From Algoriphagus mannitolivorans DSM 15301 (lineage in GTDB: Bacteria; Bacteroidota; Bacteroidia; Cytophagales; Cyclobacteriaceae), in assembly GCF_000429425.1 (NCBI RefSeq), contig NZ_KE386902.1, forward strand, positions 51,481 to 115,480: DNA of 64,000 nt, read 5' to 3'. The notes beneath the pieces are model-generated. The model did not search any database and was not told where the DNA came from. It was given only the letters and a program-made list of their open reading frames with translations. Of this stretch, positions 1 to 9,743 are shown piece after piece (position 1 is the first letter of the stretch; the number at the start of each line of letters is the position of its first letter). Position numbers and translations under genes: made by a program.

Positions 1-69
1 TACCGGAAGACAGAAGAAAGTGGATACGATGTAATCCAACTGAGGTATCAAGAGAAAAGACTTATAACC

Positions 70-104
70 AAAAGGCCTGTCCAGATCGGACAGGCCTTTT
101 GGGT
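70..104. terminator. Terminator hairpin downstream of rluF
   Basis: A perfect 13-bp inverted repeat (AAAAGGCCTGTCC at 70-82, its complement at 88-100, loop AGATC) is flanked by short A and T runs, so it could work in both directions. It lies just past the rluF stop on the minus strand. Bases 1-69 may hold the end of a plus-strand gene (one frame stops at 31-33), but the stretch is too short to assign. Confidence 0.8.
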
Positions 105-109
105 TTTAT

Positions 110-838
110 TTAGAATGTTTTAGAACTGTCCTGAATCAAATAATTTAGCTCTTCCATTTCCTTTTCACTTAAATCTCTCCATTTTCCGACCGGGATATCT
201 AAATGAATATGCATAATTCGGATTCGTTTCAATTCCTTGACTGTATACCCAAAATACTCACACATTCTTCGGATTTGTCGATTTAGGCCTTGAGTGAGGA
301 TTATCCGGAATTTGAACTTGTTGATTTGGCTAACTTGACATGGATCCGTGACGGTTCCTAAAATCGGAACCCCTTCGCTCATTTTAGTAATAAAAGATGG
401 ATGAATAGGGCGATCCACGGTGACTATGTATTCCTTTTCGTGATTATTCTTAGATCTCAGGATTTTGTTGACGATATCACCTTCGCTCGTCAATAGTATT
501 AAGCCCTGACTGTCTTTGTCCAGACGGCCGATAGGAAAAATTCTTTCCGGGTGCCCGATATAATCAATAATATTATCTTTTTCTCCCTTTACATCTGTGG
601 TGGATACTATTCCTACAGGTTTATTGAAGGCGATATACACATGATTTTTCTTGGGTTTGCCAACTAATTCACCATCCACGCGGACTTCATCTTTGGGAAA
701 AACCTTGGTTCCAAGTTCAGGAATTTTCCCATTGATCGTAATTCGACCTTGTTCTAATAAGGTGTCCGCAGCACGCCTGGAACAATAGCCAACCTCACTG
801 AGGTATTTGTTGATACGAATGGAATGGTCTGGATCCAT
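110..838 (-). CDS. rluF: 23S rRNA pseudouridine synthase, RluF type
   Basis: This 242-residue protein converts a uridine of 23S rRNA (position 2604 in E. coli numbering) to pseudouridine. An S4 RNA-binding domain occupies about residues 6-60, starting [15 protein letters not shown]. The synthase core carries GRLDKDSQG with the catalytic Asp at about 107, followed by [14 protein letters not shown], which is typical of RluF within the RsuA/RluF branch. The [12 protein letters not shown] block near residue 190 is the usual family motif. The ATG at 836-838 fits the start of the S4 domain. RluE or RluB are possible alternatives, but the LDKDSQG and [11 protein letters not shown] wording favours RluF. 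It stands as a single gene, divergent from nothing obvious, with a terminator right after it. Confidence 0.9.
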   Translation of the reverse strand: MDPDHSIRINKYLSEVGYCSRRAADTLLEQGRITINGKIPELGTKVFPKDEVRVDGELVGKPKKNHVYIAFNKPVGIVSTTDVKGEKDNIIDYIGHPERIFPIGRLDKDSQGLILLTSEGDIVNKILRSKNNHEKEYIVTVDRPIHPSFITKMSEGVPILGTVTDPCQVSQINKFKFRIILTQGLNRQIRRMCEYFGYTVKELKRIRIMHIHLDIPVGKWRDLSEKEMEELNYLIQDSSKTF

Positions 839-907
839 AGCTATAAAAAAAGGTGAATTTTCACGGGAGCACCGTTTAATTCACCTATTTGGTAATGGTC
901 AACTTAT

Positions 908-2215
908 TTATTGGCTTGCCTCCAAGCTGAAAGAGCTTTTATCTGCAAGTAATTTCCCCTCTCCAGAAGTGCTTATAGAAGCCAATAACTTCAAGACTTC
1001 CTCCTTTTTGGAATTGAAAGCAGCCAAATTCCCCTTAGAAATAGGCTCAGACGGTGGAATTTCTTCTTTCAACCAGTCTTCCTGCTTCCCGTTTTTCCAA
1101 AATCTAAAGCAAAGGTGAGGACCAGTAGCCAAGCCCGTGCTTCCCACATAGCCAATCACTTGACCTTGAGACACTCGGGTACCAGGTTTGATTCCTTTCC
1201 CGATTTTGGACATATGAAGGTATTGAGTAGTATAGGTGCCGTTATGCTTGATCTTGACATAATTTCCATTGGCAGAGGTGTATTTGGCTTCCACCACAGT
1301 TCCGTCTCCGACAGATCGGATTTCAGTACCGGTTCGTGCGGCGTAGTCTGTGCCTAAATGAGGCTTATATCTTTTTTGAACTGGGTGATATCGGTTGAGG
1401 TTGTAGCGCGAAGAAATTCTGGTGTATTCCAGAGGATCTCTCAAAAATGCTTTCTTTAAGGAGTTGCCATCTTGGTCGAAGAAATTGGTTTCCCCGTTTT
1501 GTTCGAAAGGGATGGCGTGATAAGGTTTTCCTTTATGTTCAAAAAATGCAAGTTGGATTCCTGAAACTCCGACCACTGTATTGTCAATAACTTTTTCCTG
1601 ATAGACAACCTTGAAAACATCTCCCTTTTGGAGGGATTGGAAATCTACCGACCAACCAAAGAGATCTGCAAATTTGTTGATGATTTGCACCGAAACACCC
1701 TTATCATCCATATCCTGATAGAGTGACCGCTGAATCATTCCGCCTACTTCGCGGGTTCGATATTCAGCTGGTTTTTCAGCTTTGTAGATTTCCATGGAAT
1801 CCAGATTGAACACCACGTATTCGGCTGGGTTTGGCTCATAGATAAAAAACTGCGCCTGGGATGAATCTTTGGGAGTGATGACGGTGAATTTCTTATTGGC
1901 AGCAATCCAGCGTACATCGAAAATGTCTTTTGATTTTTTGGCAATCTCGTCAATGATCTGGTAAGGGACATTGAAAGGAGATAATAGGGTAGCCAAAGTC
2001 TCGTTTTTGCTTACAGTTCCTTCGACGATATTCAATCCCGTGACATCAATTCCATAGAGGAATACTGATTTTTTGGGTTGAACAAGTAAGCTGTCCGTGC
2101 TTGATTCTTCAGTTTGAGAGGTGAAAAAATTTGAACTAAGCGGTGAAATTTGGAACAAAGCCGCTGCTCCTAAGGTCAAAATTAGAGATGCAGCACCTAT
2201 CCATTTTTTTTTCAT
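908..2215 (-). CDS. M23-family cell-wall peptidase with HxC variant active site
   Basis: A 435-residue envelope protein. I chose the ATG at 2213-2215 because it places a basic start and a hydrophobic segment (about residues 5-22, MKKKWIGAASLILTLGAAAL) at the N-terminus; the open frame extends 34 codons further upstream with no signal-like sequence. The N-terminal half resembles the OapA/LysM-like regions of M23 proteins. The LytM peptidase domain spans about residues 280-390: HLGTD gives zinc ligands H286 and D290, and YLHMS supplies H334. The usual GPHLHF motif reads GPHLCF (H367, C369), so the second His of HxH is replaced by Cys. M23 enzymes cut peptide cross-links in peptidoglycan; here either Cys binds the metal or the protein is a regulator. 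Single gene between rluF and aspS. Confidence 0.85.
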   Translation of the reverse strand: MKKKWIGAASLILTLGAAALFQISPLSSNFFTSQTEESSTDSLLVQPKKSVFLYGIDVTGLNIVEGTVSKNETLATLLSPFNVPYQIIDEIAKKSKDIFDVRWIAANKKFTVITPKDSSQAQFFIYEPNPAEYVVFNLDSMEIYKAEKPAEYRTREVGGMIQRSLYQDMDDKGVSVQIINKFADLFGWSVDFQSLQKGDVFKVVYQEKVIDNTVVGVSGIQLAFFEHKGKPYHAIPFEQNGETNFFDQDGNSLKKAFLRDPLEYTRISSRYNLNRYHPVQKRYKPHLGTDYAARTGTEIRSVGDGTVVEAKYTSANGNYVKIKHNGTYTTQYLHMSKIGKGIKPGTRVSQGQVIGYVGSTGLATGPHLCFRFWKNGKQEDWLKEEIPPSEPISKGNLAAFNSKKEEVLKLLASISTSGEGKLLADKSSFSLEASQ

Positions 2216-2474
2216 TGGGGGTAATCTTTTTTGGGGTGAAGGAAATCGACATTCAATCAAGGAAAATCTGCGCGCATTTCCAAAAGAATGCGTTTGTAAT
2301 GGCCCTTTTTTGCGCAATTATCATGCCGTGGAGTTTGATCAAAGGGGGTTATTTACTACAAACTTGATTTTGAAGTTTTTAAAATTTTCAACTCAAATCG
2401 GAATATTTTTCATTTAATGATGGAGATCGCTAGGAATCTTTTAAAGAATCATGGATTACTCTAGGTCATTTATT

Positions 2475-2482
2475 TATCTTTG
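2475..2482 (+). promoter_or_regulatory. Putative -7 element for aspS
   Basis: TATCTTTG matches the Bacteroidota -7 consensus TAnnTTTG and lies 23 bases before the aspS ATG. No clear TTTG is found at the -33 position, so the call rests on the -7 box and position alone. Confidence 0.45.
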
Positions 2483-2505
2483 ACCTCCCAAAATCAAAAG
2501 GAAAA

Positions 2506-4260
2506 ATGTTAAGAACTCATACCTGCGGCGAATTGCGCCTGGATCATGTCAATCAACAAGTAACACTGGCTGGCTGGGTACAGCGGGTCCGGAATAAAGG
2601 AGGATTGATCTGGGTGGATTTGCGAGACCGTTATGGAGTCACTCAACTTATTTTTGAAGAAGGATCCACTGAAAAGAACCTCCTGGAAAAAGCTGCCCAA
2701 CTGGGAAGGGAATTTGTTGTTCAGGCTACCGGTTTGGTAATTGAAAGGACTTCAAAAAATGATAAAATCCCTACAGGATCGATTGAAATCAAGGCCACTG
2801 CTCTAGAGGTACTCAATCCTGCAAAAGTTCCTCCTTTCATTATAGAAGATGAAACGGACGGCGGGGATGACCTGAGAATGAAATACAGATACCTAGATCT
2901 ACGCAGGAATGTGGTCCGGGAGAAGCTTCAACTCCGTCATCGCATGATGCAGGAGACCCGAAAATACATGGATGGGCAAAACTTTATTGAGGTAGAAACT
3001 CCGGTATTGATTAAATCCACTCCGGAAGGGGCTAGGGATTTTGTGGTTCCAAGTAGGGTTAATCCGGGTGAATTTTACGCCTTACCTCAATCTCCCCAGA
3101 CTTTTAAGCAGCTCCTGATGGTATCTGGATTTGACCGTTACTTTCAGATTGTAAAATGTTTCCGGGATGAGGATCTGCGGGCGGACCGCCAGCCAGAGTT
3201 TACGCAGATTGACTGCGAAATGGCCTTTGTAACGCAAGAAGACATACTCAATACCTTCGAAGGCTTGACCAAACACCTTTTCTCATCTGTTAAAGGCGTG
3301 GAATTGGGTAAAGTTGAAAGGATGACCTTTGCAGATGCCATGAAATATTATGGCAACGATAAGCCGGATTTGAGATTTGACATGAAGTTTGTCGAGCTCA
3401 ATGAATTGGCTCAGGGCAAAGGCTTTTCCATTTTTGATCAAGCTGAACTAGTGGTTGGGATCTGTGCAAAAGGAGCAGCTGAGTTTACAAGAAAGCAAAT
3501 CGATGAGCTCACTGATTGGGTTAAAAGGCCCCAGATCGGAGCCAAGGGCCTAGTTTATGTCCGATATAATGCGGACGGAACTTTGAAGTCCAGCGTAGAT
3601 AAATTCTATTCCCAAGATGATTTGATGCAATGGGCAAATGCTTTTGGTGCCGAGCCAGGTGACTTGATGTTGGTCTTAAGTGGCGAGGCTAAAGCTACCC
3701 GCAAGCAAATGTCCGAGTTGAGGTTGAAAATGGGTGAGGACTTGGGCTTGAGAGACAGGAATGTCTTCAAGCCACTTTGGGTCTTGGATTTTCCACTGTT
3801 GGAATGGGACGAGGAAACTCAAAGGTTCCATGCCATGCATCATCCGTTTACTTCTCCCAAAAGAGAAGATATCCCATTGCTCGAAACAGACCCAGGTTCA
3901 GTACGGGCAAATGCCTATGACTTAGTCATCAATGGAGTTGAAATCGGTGGGGGATCAATTCGTATCCACGACCGTGGTACCCAGCAATTGATGTTCAAGC
4001 ATCTGGGCTTTACTGATGAAGAGGCTCAAAAGCAGTTTGGATTCTTGATGGAAGCATTTGAATATGGAGCTCCCCCTCACGGAGGAATTGCCTTTGGTTT
4101 TGATCGACTATGTGCAATTTTTGGAGGCTCGGATTCTATTCGGGATTATATTGCTTTCCCGAAAAACAATTCAGGAAGAGATGTAATGATTGACTCTCCT
4201 AGTACCATTGCCGATGAGCAGCTCAAGGAACTCTCGATTCAAGTTGCGCTGAAGAAATAA
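2506..4260 (+). CDS. aspS: Aspartyl-tRNA synthetase
   Basis: This 584-residue class II synthetase charges tRNA-Asp in the cytoplasm. The OB-fold anticodon-binding domain is at about residues 1-110 ([23 protein letters not shown]). Motif 2 appears as [18 protein letters not shown] near residue 220. The bacterial insertion (GAD) domain is at about 290-420. Motif 3 is [16 protein letters not shown] near residue 530. Length and domain order are those of bacterial AspRS with the full GAD insertion. It starts 23 bases after a TATCTTTG box and ends in a strong hairpin. Whether it also charges tRNA-Asn cannot be decided here. Confidence 0.98.
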   Translation: MLRTHTCGELRLDHVNQQVTLAGWVQRVRNKGGLIWVDLRDRYGVTQLIFEEGSTEKNLLEKAAQLGREFVVQATGLVIERTSKNDKIPTGSIEIKATALEVLNPAKVPPFIIEDETDGGDDLRMKYRYLDLRRNVVREKLQLRHRMMQETRKYMDGQNFIEVETPVLIKSTPEGARDFVVPSRVNPGEFYALPQSPQTFKQLLMVSGFDRYFQIVKCFRDEDLRADRQPEFTQIDCEMAFVTQEDILNTFEGLTKHLFSSVKGVELGKVERMTFADAMKYYGNDKPDLRFDMKFVELNELAQGKGFSIFDQAELVVGICAKGAAEFTRKQIDELTDWVKRPQIGAKGLVYVRYNADGTLKSSVDKFYSQDDLMQWANAFGAEPGDLMLVLSGEAKATRKQMSELRLKMGEDLGLRDRNVFKPLWVLDFPLLEWDEETQRFHAMHHPFTSPKREDIPLLETDPGSVRANAYDLVINGVEIGGGSIRIHDRGTQQLMFKHLGFTDEEAQKQFGFLMEAFEYGAPPHGGIAFGFDRLCAIFGGSDSIRDYIAFPKNNSGRDVMIDSPSTIADEQLKELSIQVALKK

Positions 4261-4264
4261 ACAG

Positions 4265-4298
4265 AAAGAGGCTGATTTTATCAGCCTCTTTTATTTTT
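4265..4298. terminator. Bidirectional terminator between aspS and the YhhN gene
   Basis: AAAGAGGCTGA at 4265-4275 pairs with TCAGCCTCTTT at 4281-4291 and is followed by a long T run. The left A run serves the convergent minus-strand gene. It overlaps the last codons of the YhhN-family gene. Confidence 0.8.
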
Positions 4299-4980
4299 TA
4301 CCCACCAAGTAAGACCGGATTCCCATCACAATCAGCAATTGAGCTGTGGCATAAGTGCCCATAATCAAGATTCCGGATTCAGGGAAATCTTTATAAAACC
4401 TGGCCATCGCCAAGACTCCATCAGAAACCAAAAATAAAATCGCCCCGATAAATACCTGCCAAAAAGAAGCAGGACTGCACTTTCCAAACCTTTCCCTGGC
4501 TGTGACGACCATGCTTACAATGACTAAAATGTAGGCAATTACCGGAATTTTCAAGGCTCCCAAATTTGGGTTGATGAGATAGAAAATGAAGGCAGCTACA
4601 ATGTATATGGGGAGGTTGAAAAAAAATGACTTGATAAAGTTGACCTGCCCAAGTCCATTGGGTCCGCTTTGAGCAAGTCGGAAACCGATAATGTAGCAAA
4701 TATGGGCCATCAGAAATGCACCCAATCCATAAATGAAAAGCGATGGCCAAAGCAGGAGTACATCACCTATCCAGGAAAAAATCAAAGCACCTAGAATAGA
4801 CTTTGTCAACAAGGTGGAAGCTATGGGTCGGGTGATCCGATAAAAATAGAGAATCAGTCCCAAGAGAATGAGTGGCTTGGAAAAAAACCTTGAGTGGGTA
4901 TCTCCTTCAATAAGAAAGGCGATATCTACAAGGGTAGCAGCAAGAAAAACATAGAGCCAGATGATATTTTTATCTTTCAA
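4291..4980 (-). CDS. YhhN/TMEM86-family membrane protein (lysoplasmalogenase family)
   Basis: A 229-residue polytopic protein with about eight hydrophobic segments. The blocks FFSKPLILLGLILYF, ALIFSWIGDVLLLWP and FLMAHICYIIGF, and FLVSDGVLAMARF near residue 185 with its conserved Asp, are typical of the YhhN family. Family members, where tested, hydrolyse the vinyl-ether bond of lysoplasmalogens. Whether this organism makes plasmalogens is unknown, so the substrate is open. No ATG is available near the N-terminus; the likely start is TTG (4978-4980). It stands alone, convergent with aspS. Confidence 0.8.
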   Translation of the reverse strand: MKDKNIIWLYVFLAATLVDIAFLIEGDTHSRFFSKPLILLGLILYFYRITRPIASTLLTKSILGALIFSWIGDVLLLWPSLFIYGLGAFLMAHICYIIGFRLAQSGPNGLGQVNFIKSFFFNLPIYIVAAFIFYLINPNLGALKIPVIAYILVIVSMVVTARERFGKCSPASFWQVFIGAILFLVSDGVLAMARFYKDFPESGILIMGTYATAQLLIVMGIRSYLVGKK

Positions 4981-5272
4981 GAGAATAATATTTTGAAATA
5001 AATTAAAATGAGACCATAAAAGACTGAATTATCGAATTTTAATCAATTAGTGTATTGAAATAATTCAATTTTTAGAATAATACGGGTTCAAAAAACAGGA
5101 ATTTTTGTGGTTTTTCGCATTGAATTTGACGACTTGGGGTAAAAAAAATCCTAAAACGGCAAATTTTATTTCATTTTCCTTGATCCAAGGTGTTAAGCTT
5201 TTGTTAAAAAGTGTGAAATTTACAACGCAAAAATTTAATGTTAACTACTCTGACCAACAGGAGTGTGAACCT

Positions 5273-5280
5273 TACCTTTG
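5273..5280 (+). promoter_or_regulatory. Putative -7 element for the Oar-like TonB receptor
   Basis: TACCTTTG fits TAnnTTTG and lies 43 bases before the receptor ATG, which predicts a leader of roughly 35-40 nt. A TTG is missing at the ideal -33 distance. The whole 4981-5323 gap is AT-rich and holds no credible gene; a 62-codon frame at 5105-5293 overlaps this promoter and looks spurious. Confidence 0.5.
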
Positions 5281-5323
5281 CGGAGATTTCTAAATCAAAA
5301 CCAACTTTCCAAAACAAAAAATT

Positions 5324-8300
5324 ATGAGGCAAAATTTACTGAAAAACTTGATGGCAATGTTCCTACTCGTGCTGAGCACAGGGTATGCTTTGTCTCAGGG
5401 TGTTACTACTTCCGGTATTTCAGGGGTAGTGACTGAAGCAAACGGCCAGCCACTTCCAGGCGCGAATGTGGTTGCTACTCACTTACCTTCCGGTACCCGA
5501 TACGGTGCAGTATCCAATGTAGAAGGTAAGTATTCCATCCCTGGGATGCGTGTAGGTGGTCCTTACAGACTTACTGTGTCATTTATTGGCTTCAGTACTC
5601 AAGAAATTGACGGTATTGTACTTTCCTTGGGCGTTTTTGCTAACGTCAATGTGGTATTGCCGGAAGATGGTCAGGAATTGTCTGAAGTAGTTGTTACTTC
5701 CAGCGCAGGAAGCATTTTCTCCAATGAGAGAACTGGTGCCAGCACTTCAATTGACAACAGAACCTTGTCCAAACTTCCTACTATCTCCAGAAACATCAAT
5801 GACTTTACCCGATTGACTCCTCAGTCTAACGGTCAGTCTTTTGCTGGACAGGATTCTAGATTGAACAACATCACCGTGGATGGTTCTTACTTCAACAACT
5901 CCTTCGGTTTGGGTAGTGGAAGTAACCCAGGTGGTAGAACGGGTGTATCTCCAATCTCCTTGGATGCAATCGAGCAAATCTCCGTAAACGTAGCTCCTTA
6001 TGACGTAAGACAAGGAAACTTTACCGGTGCTGGTGTAAACACTGTTACCCGCTCTGGTACGAATGAGTTCACTGGTTCTGCGTACTATTTCTGGAGAAAT
6101 AACAAAAACGTAGGTACCGAAGCAGGTCAGAATACCTTCAACCCTGGTGACTTTACTTACAAGCAGTATGGATTCCGAGTTGGCGGCCCGATCATCAAAG
6201 ACAAACTATTCTTCTTTGCTTCCTTTGAAGATGAGACTGAAGCTAGACCAGGTACTACTTGGGTAGCTAACAGAGGTGAAGCTATTCAGGGTAATGTGAC
6301 CCGAGTATTGGCTTCTGACTTGGATCAGTTGAGCACTTTCTTGAGAAATAACTTCAACTACGAAACTGGTCCTTATGAAGGATATGACAACGAGACTTTG
6401 GGTACCAAATTCTTGGTGAAATTGGATTACAACATCAACGACAAAAACAAGCTAAGTGTAAGATACAATCACTTGGATTCTTCTACCGATGTCTTGATGT
6501 CTAACTCTTCTTCTTTGGGTTTTGGTAGCAGAAACGGTCGAGTTGATGCCTTGAACTTCCAAAACTCCAACTACAGCATTTTGGAAAATATCCGTTCAGT
6601 TGTGGGTGAATTGAACACCAGAATCAACAACAACATGACCAACAACTTGATTGTAGGTTATACTTTCCAGGATGAAAGCCGTGGATACAAGGGAGAATTC
6701 TTCCCAATGGTAGATATCTTGAACAACGGTACCACTTATACTTCTTTCGGTTTTGAGCCATTTACTCCAAACAACGAATTGAGATATAAGACTTTCCAAG
6801 TTCAGAACAACCTTCAGATTTTCGCTGGTAAGCACACATTCACTCTTGGATTTAGCTACGAAAAATACCAGTCTGAAAACGTATTCTTCCCAGGCTCTCA
6901 GTCTGCCTATGTTTACAACTCTCTAGAAGACTTCTACAAAGATGCTAACAACTTCTTGGCTAACGGAAACAGTGTGCCTTCTGGTGTTAACTTGAGAAGA
7001 TTCCAAGTAAGATGGAATAACATCCCTGGTTCTGAGAAGCCAGTTCAGCCTTTGGAAGTGGATTATGTGGGCTTCTATGCTCAGGATGAAATCCAAATTG
7101 CCAATAACTTCAAAGCTACATTGGGCTTGAGAATGGATATTCCATATTTCGGAGAAACAGCACTTAGAAATCAGGCTGTAGAAGCATTGACTTTCAGAAA
7201 TTCCGAAAGTGCTTATGTAAACTTCAGAACAGATAAGCTTCCTGATCCTAACATCCTTTGGTCTCCAAGAGTAGGTTTCAACTGGGATGTATTCAACAAC
7301 CAGAAAACTCAGGTTAGAGGTGGTACTGGTATCTTCACCGGTCGTCCTGCATACGTTTGGATTTCCAACCAAGTGGGTAACAACGGTATCTTGACTGGTT
7401 TTGCTCAGTTTGACAACACCACTGCGAGACCATTCAACCCTAATCCAGATGCTTACAAGCCAGCTGAAGTAACAGGTCAGCCTGCTGCTTCTTATGAATT
7501 GGCTTTGACTGAGTCTGATTTCAAATTCCCTCAGGTGTGGAGATCCAACATCGCGGTTGACCAAGCTTTGCCTTTCGGCATCGTGGCTACAGGTGAATTC
7601 ATCTACAGCTCTGACGTAAACGGAATTGCTTATTATAACGGTAACCTTCCGGTTCACCAAGCCTTGTTCAATGGTCCTGACAAAAGACCTCGATACACCA
7701 GAAACAGAATCAACAGCAATATTCCAAATGCTATTGTTCTTTCAAATCAAGCAGTAGGTAACTCTTGGGTTGCTTCCGTTTCCTTGGAAAGACCATTTAC
7801 CAGCGGTTTGTTTGTAAAAGCTGCCTATAGCTATGGTGAATCTATGAACACCGTGGATCCAGGATCTATCGCTTCAGGTTCTTGGTTTAACAACCCAATC
7901 TCCAGAGACCCTAACAATCCTGAATTGGGCTTCTCTTCCAACAACTTGGGACACAGAATTTTTGCTACTGCTAGCTATAGCAAGGACTTCTTCAAGTTTG
8001 GAAATACTTCATTCTCTCTATTCTGGGAATCTAGAACTATCGGAAACGCTTCCTACACCTTCAGTGGTGACTTGAACGGTGACGGTGGTACTTCCAATGA
8101 CCTAATCTACATTCACAAGAACACTGAGGAAATGAACTTCCAACAGTATACTGTGACTGTGAACGGTACTCCAAGAACATTCACTGCTGCTGAGCAGGCT
8201 GCTGCTTGGGAAGCTTATATCCAGCAGGATAAGTATTTGAGAGAAAACAGAGGTCAGTATGCTCAAAGAGGTGCAGTCATCATGCCGATGATTTCCAGAG

Positions 8301-8611
8301 CTGACTTCTCTTTCGCTCAGCAATTGTTCACGAATATCAATAACAAGAAGAACACGCTTGAATTTAGAATTGATATCCTGAATGTGGGCAACCTTCTTAA
8401 CTCTGATTGGGGTGTAGGTCAAACCTTCAATTCTACTCAGCCTTTGATCGTACCTTCTACAGCTCAAGGTGGTCCTGCTAACGCCGCTGGCGTTTCTCAG
8501 TACCGTTTGAGAAACTTCGGTACGGACTTGATTTCTGAGACGTACAGAGCTACTGCAGGCGTTAATGACGTTTGGAGAATGCAGTTCGGTTTGAGATATA
8601 TCTTCAATTAA
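5324..8611 (+). CDS. Oar-like TonB-dependent outer-membrane receptor
   Basis: A 1095-residue outer-membrane protein. The signal peptide ends around residue 25 (LVLSTGYALSQ). A carboxypeptidase-D regulatory-like beta domain follows at about 32-125 (ISGVVTEANGQPLPGANVVA), then a TonB plug at about 130-240 containing LNNITVDGSYFNNSFG, and a long beta-barrel ending in WRMQFGLRYIFN with a terminal aromatic/Asn pattern. This architecture is that of Oar-like receptors rather than SusC: no SusD partner follows. The ligand is not predictable. Codon choice is noticeably uniform (AAC, GGT, TTC, TTG preferred) compared with neighbours, suggesting high expression. It has its own promoter box and terminator and so is probably monocistronic. 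Confidence 0.9.
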   Translation: MRQNLLKNLMAMFLLVLSTGYALSQGVTTSGISGVVTEANGQPLPGANVVATHLPSGTRYGAVSNVEGKYSIPGMRVGGPYRLTVSFIGFSTQEIDGIVLSLGVFANVNVVLPEDGQELSEVVVTSSAGSIFSNERTGASTSIDNRTLSKLPTISRNINDFTRLTPQSNGQSFAGQDSRLNNITVDGSYFNNSFGLGSGSNPGGRTGVSPISLDAIEQISVNVAPYDVRQGNFTGAGVNTVTRSGTNEFTGSAYYFWRNNKNVGTEAGQNTFNPGDFTYKQYGFRVGGPIIKDKLFFFASFEDETEARPGTTWVANRGEAIQGNVTRVLASDLDQLSTFLRNNFNYETGPYEGYDNETLGTKFLVKLDYNINDKNKLSVRYNHLDSSTDVLMSNSSSLGFGSRNGRVDALNFQNSNYSILENIRSVVGELNTRINNNMTNNLIVGYTFQDESRGYKGEFFPMVDILNNGTTYTSFGFEPFTPNNELRYKTFQVQNNLQIFAGKHTFTLGFSYEKYQSENVFFPGSQSAYVYNSLEDFYKDANNFLANGNSVPSGVNLRRFQVRWNNIPGSEKPVQPLEVDYVGFYAQDEIQIANNFKATLGLRMDIPYFGETALRNQAVEALTFRNSESAYVNFRTDKLPDPNILWSPRVGFNWDVFNNQKTQVRGGTGIFTGRPAYVWISNQVGNNGILTGFAQFDNTTARPFNPNPDAYKPAEVTGQPAASYELALTESDFKFPQVWRSNIAVDQALPFGIVATGEFIYSSDVNGIAYYNGNLPVHQALFNGPDKRPRYTRNRINSNIPNAIVLSNQAVGNSWVASVSLERPFTSGLFVKAAYSYGESMNTVDPGSIASGSWFNNPISRDPNNPELGFSSNNLGHRIFATASYSKDFFKFGNTSFSLFWESRTIGNASYTFSGDLNGDGGTSNDLIYIHKNTEEMNFQQYTVTVNGTPRTFTAAEQAAAWEAYIQQDKYLRENRGQYAQRGAVIMPMISRADFSFAQQLFTNINNKKNTLEFRIDILNVGNLLNSDWGVGQTFNSTQPLIVPSTAQGGPANAAGVSQYRLRNFGTDLISETYRATAGVNDVWRMQFGLRYIFN

Positions 8612-8629
8612 TCAGACCAAAACATCTTT

Positions 8630-8658
8630 AAAAGCACTCCATTTGGAGTGCTTTTTTT
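8630..8658 (+). terminator. Terminator of the TonB receptor gene
   Basis: AAAGCACTCC at 8631-8640 pairs with GGAGTGCTTT starting at 8645, followed by a run of seven T. It sits about 20 bases after the stop codon. Confidence 0.85.
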
Positions 8659-8891
8659 ATTTTAGGCGTATGTAAAAGAAAGTGTTAATTGTCCAAGCTA
8701 CCTTATAATTTAGACTAATGCATAAGTAATGGAAGGCAGAAAATTATATTCCCCAAACCATTGAATCTGCCCGAGGAGTTAAAAAGATTTCTATTTTCTC
8801 AATTTGTAACATTAGCATCACTTTTATTTTCCTTTGGCAACAGCAATTTACCTTCAGTAAGTTTTCCGCAAATTCCTGGGCTTTCCTCTGT

Positions 8892-8899
8892 TATTTTTG
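8892..8899 (+). promoter_or_regulatory. Putative -7 element for the hydrolase-efflux operon
   Basis: TATTTTTG matches TAnnTTTG 40 bases before the first gene of the operon. The -33 region is weak. The rest of the 8659-8939 gap is AT-rich non-coding sequence in which I see no gene, RNA or repeat. Confidence 0.35.
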
Positions 8900-8939
8900 G
8901 AATTGGCAACTTTTGAGTTGACCTGTGAGTTGAAGCTTT

Positions 8940-9743
8940 ATGTTATACTATAAGCAATTTTTCCATTCCAGTTCTCAAGAATGGATTGTCTTTATCCATG
9001 GGGCAGGAGGAAGCAGTGCAGTTTGGCATAAGCAGTTGAGAGAGTTTCAGAAGGAATATAATCTCCTGTTGATTGATCTGAGAGGGCATGGTAAATCCGC
9101 GGATTTACCTCAGGCGATTTGGAGTAAAAAATACACTTTTGAAGCAGTGACGGAGGATATTTTGGAAGTCTTGGATCATCTCCAGCTTCCGCCGGCCCAT
9201 TTTATGGGTGTATCCTTGGGCACCATATTGGCAAGGCAGCTGGCCGAGATGGAGCCGAGCCGGGTTAAATCACTGGTTTTGGCAGGAGCTGTCACCAGAC
9301 TTACCACTCAAAGTAGGATTTTGGTGTTTTTGGGGAATGTTTTCAAAAGGTTCATTCCCTACATGTGGCTTTACCGCCTTTTTGCTTTCATCATCATGCC
9401 TAGAAAGCAGCATGCTGAATCCAGGAATTTATTTATTCAAGAGGCCCAAAAGCTTTGTCAGAAGGAGTTTATCCGCTGGTTTACCCTGACCAAAGAAATC
9501 AATCCTCTATTGAGGTATTTCAAGGAAAAAGACTTGGGGATTCCGACCCTTTACATCATGGGTGACCAGGATGTCATGTTTCTGGAACCGGTAAAAAATC
9601 TGGTGAAGGATCATAAAAACGCCTTTTTGAGTGTTTTGCAGAAATGTGGGCACGTAGTCAATGTCGAAAAACCAGAAGAGTTTAATCAATTATCCATAGC
9701 ATTCATTAATCAAAGAATTACATCCACTTCCGTACCTCAATGA
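8940..9743 (+). CDS. Alpha/beta-fold hydrolase
   Basis: A 267-residue cytoplasmic hydrolase with the alpha/beta fold. It shows the oxyanion HGAGG at residues 20-24, the nucleophile elbow GVSLGT with Ser at about 92, an acid in GDQDV near 209-211, and the catalytic His in CGHVVNVEKP near 238. A cap region at about 120-190 is rich in aromatic residues. Substrate and exact class (esterase, thioesterase, C-C hydrolase) cannot be told. Its stop overlaps the start of the efflux adaptor gene in an ATGA, so the two are probably translationally coupled; this suggests it acts on a compound connected with the pump. It has no signal peptide. Confidence 0.85.
   Translation: MLYYKQFFHSSSQEWIVFIHGAGGSSAVWHKQLREFQKEYNLLLIDLRGHGKSADLPQAIWSKKYTFEAVTEDILEVLDHLQLPPAHFMGVSLGTILARQLAEMEPSRVKSLVLAGAVTRLTTQSRILVFLGNVFKRFIPYMWLYRLFAFIIMPRKQHAESRNLFIQEAQKLCQKEFIRWFTLTKEINPLLRYFKEKDLGIPTLYIMGDQDVMFLEPVKNLVKDHKNAFLSVLQKCGHVVNVEKPEEFNQLSIAFINQRITSTSVPQ

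Noticed and set aside
1-69. Possible 3' end of a plus-strand gene
   Set aside because: One frame stops at 31-33, but fewer than 12 codons are visible, so neither identity nor reality can be judged.
5105-5293. 62-codon frame upstream of the TonB receptor
   Set aside because: It covers the promoter box, is AT-rich and has no recognisable protein features.
6923-7660. 245-codon minus-strand frame inside the TonB receptor gene
   Set aside because: It is a shadow of the strongly codon-biased receptor; low-complexity translation and no start signals.
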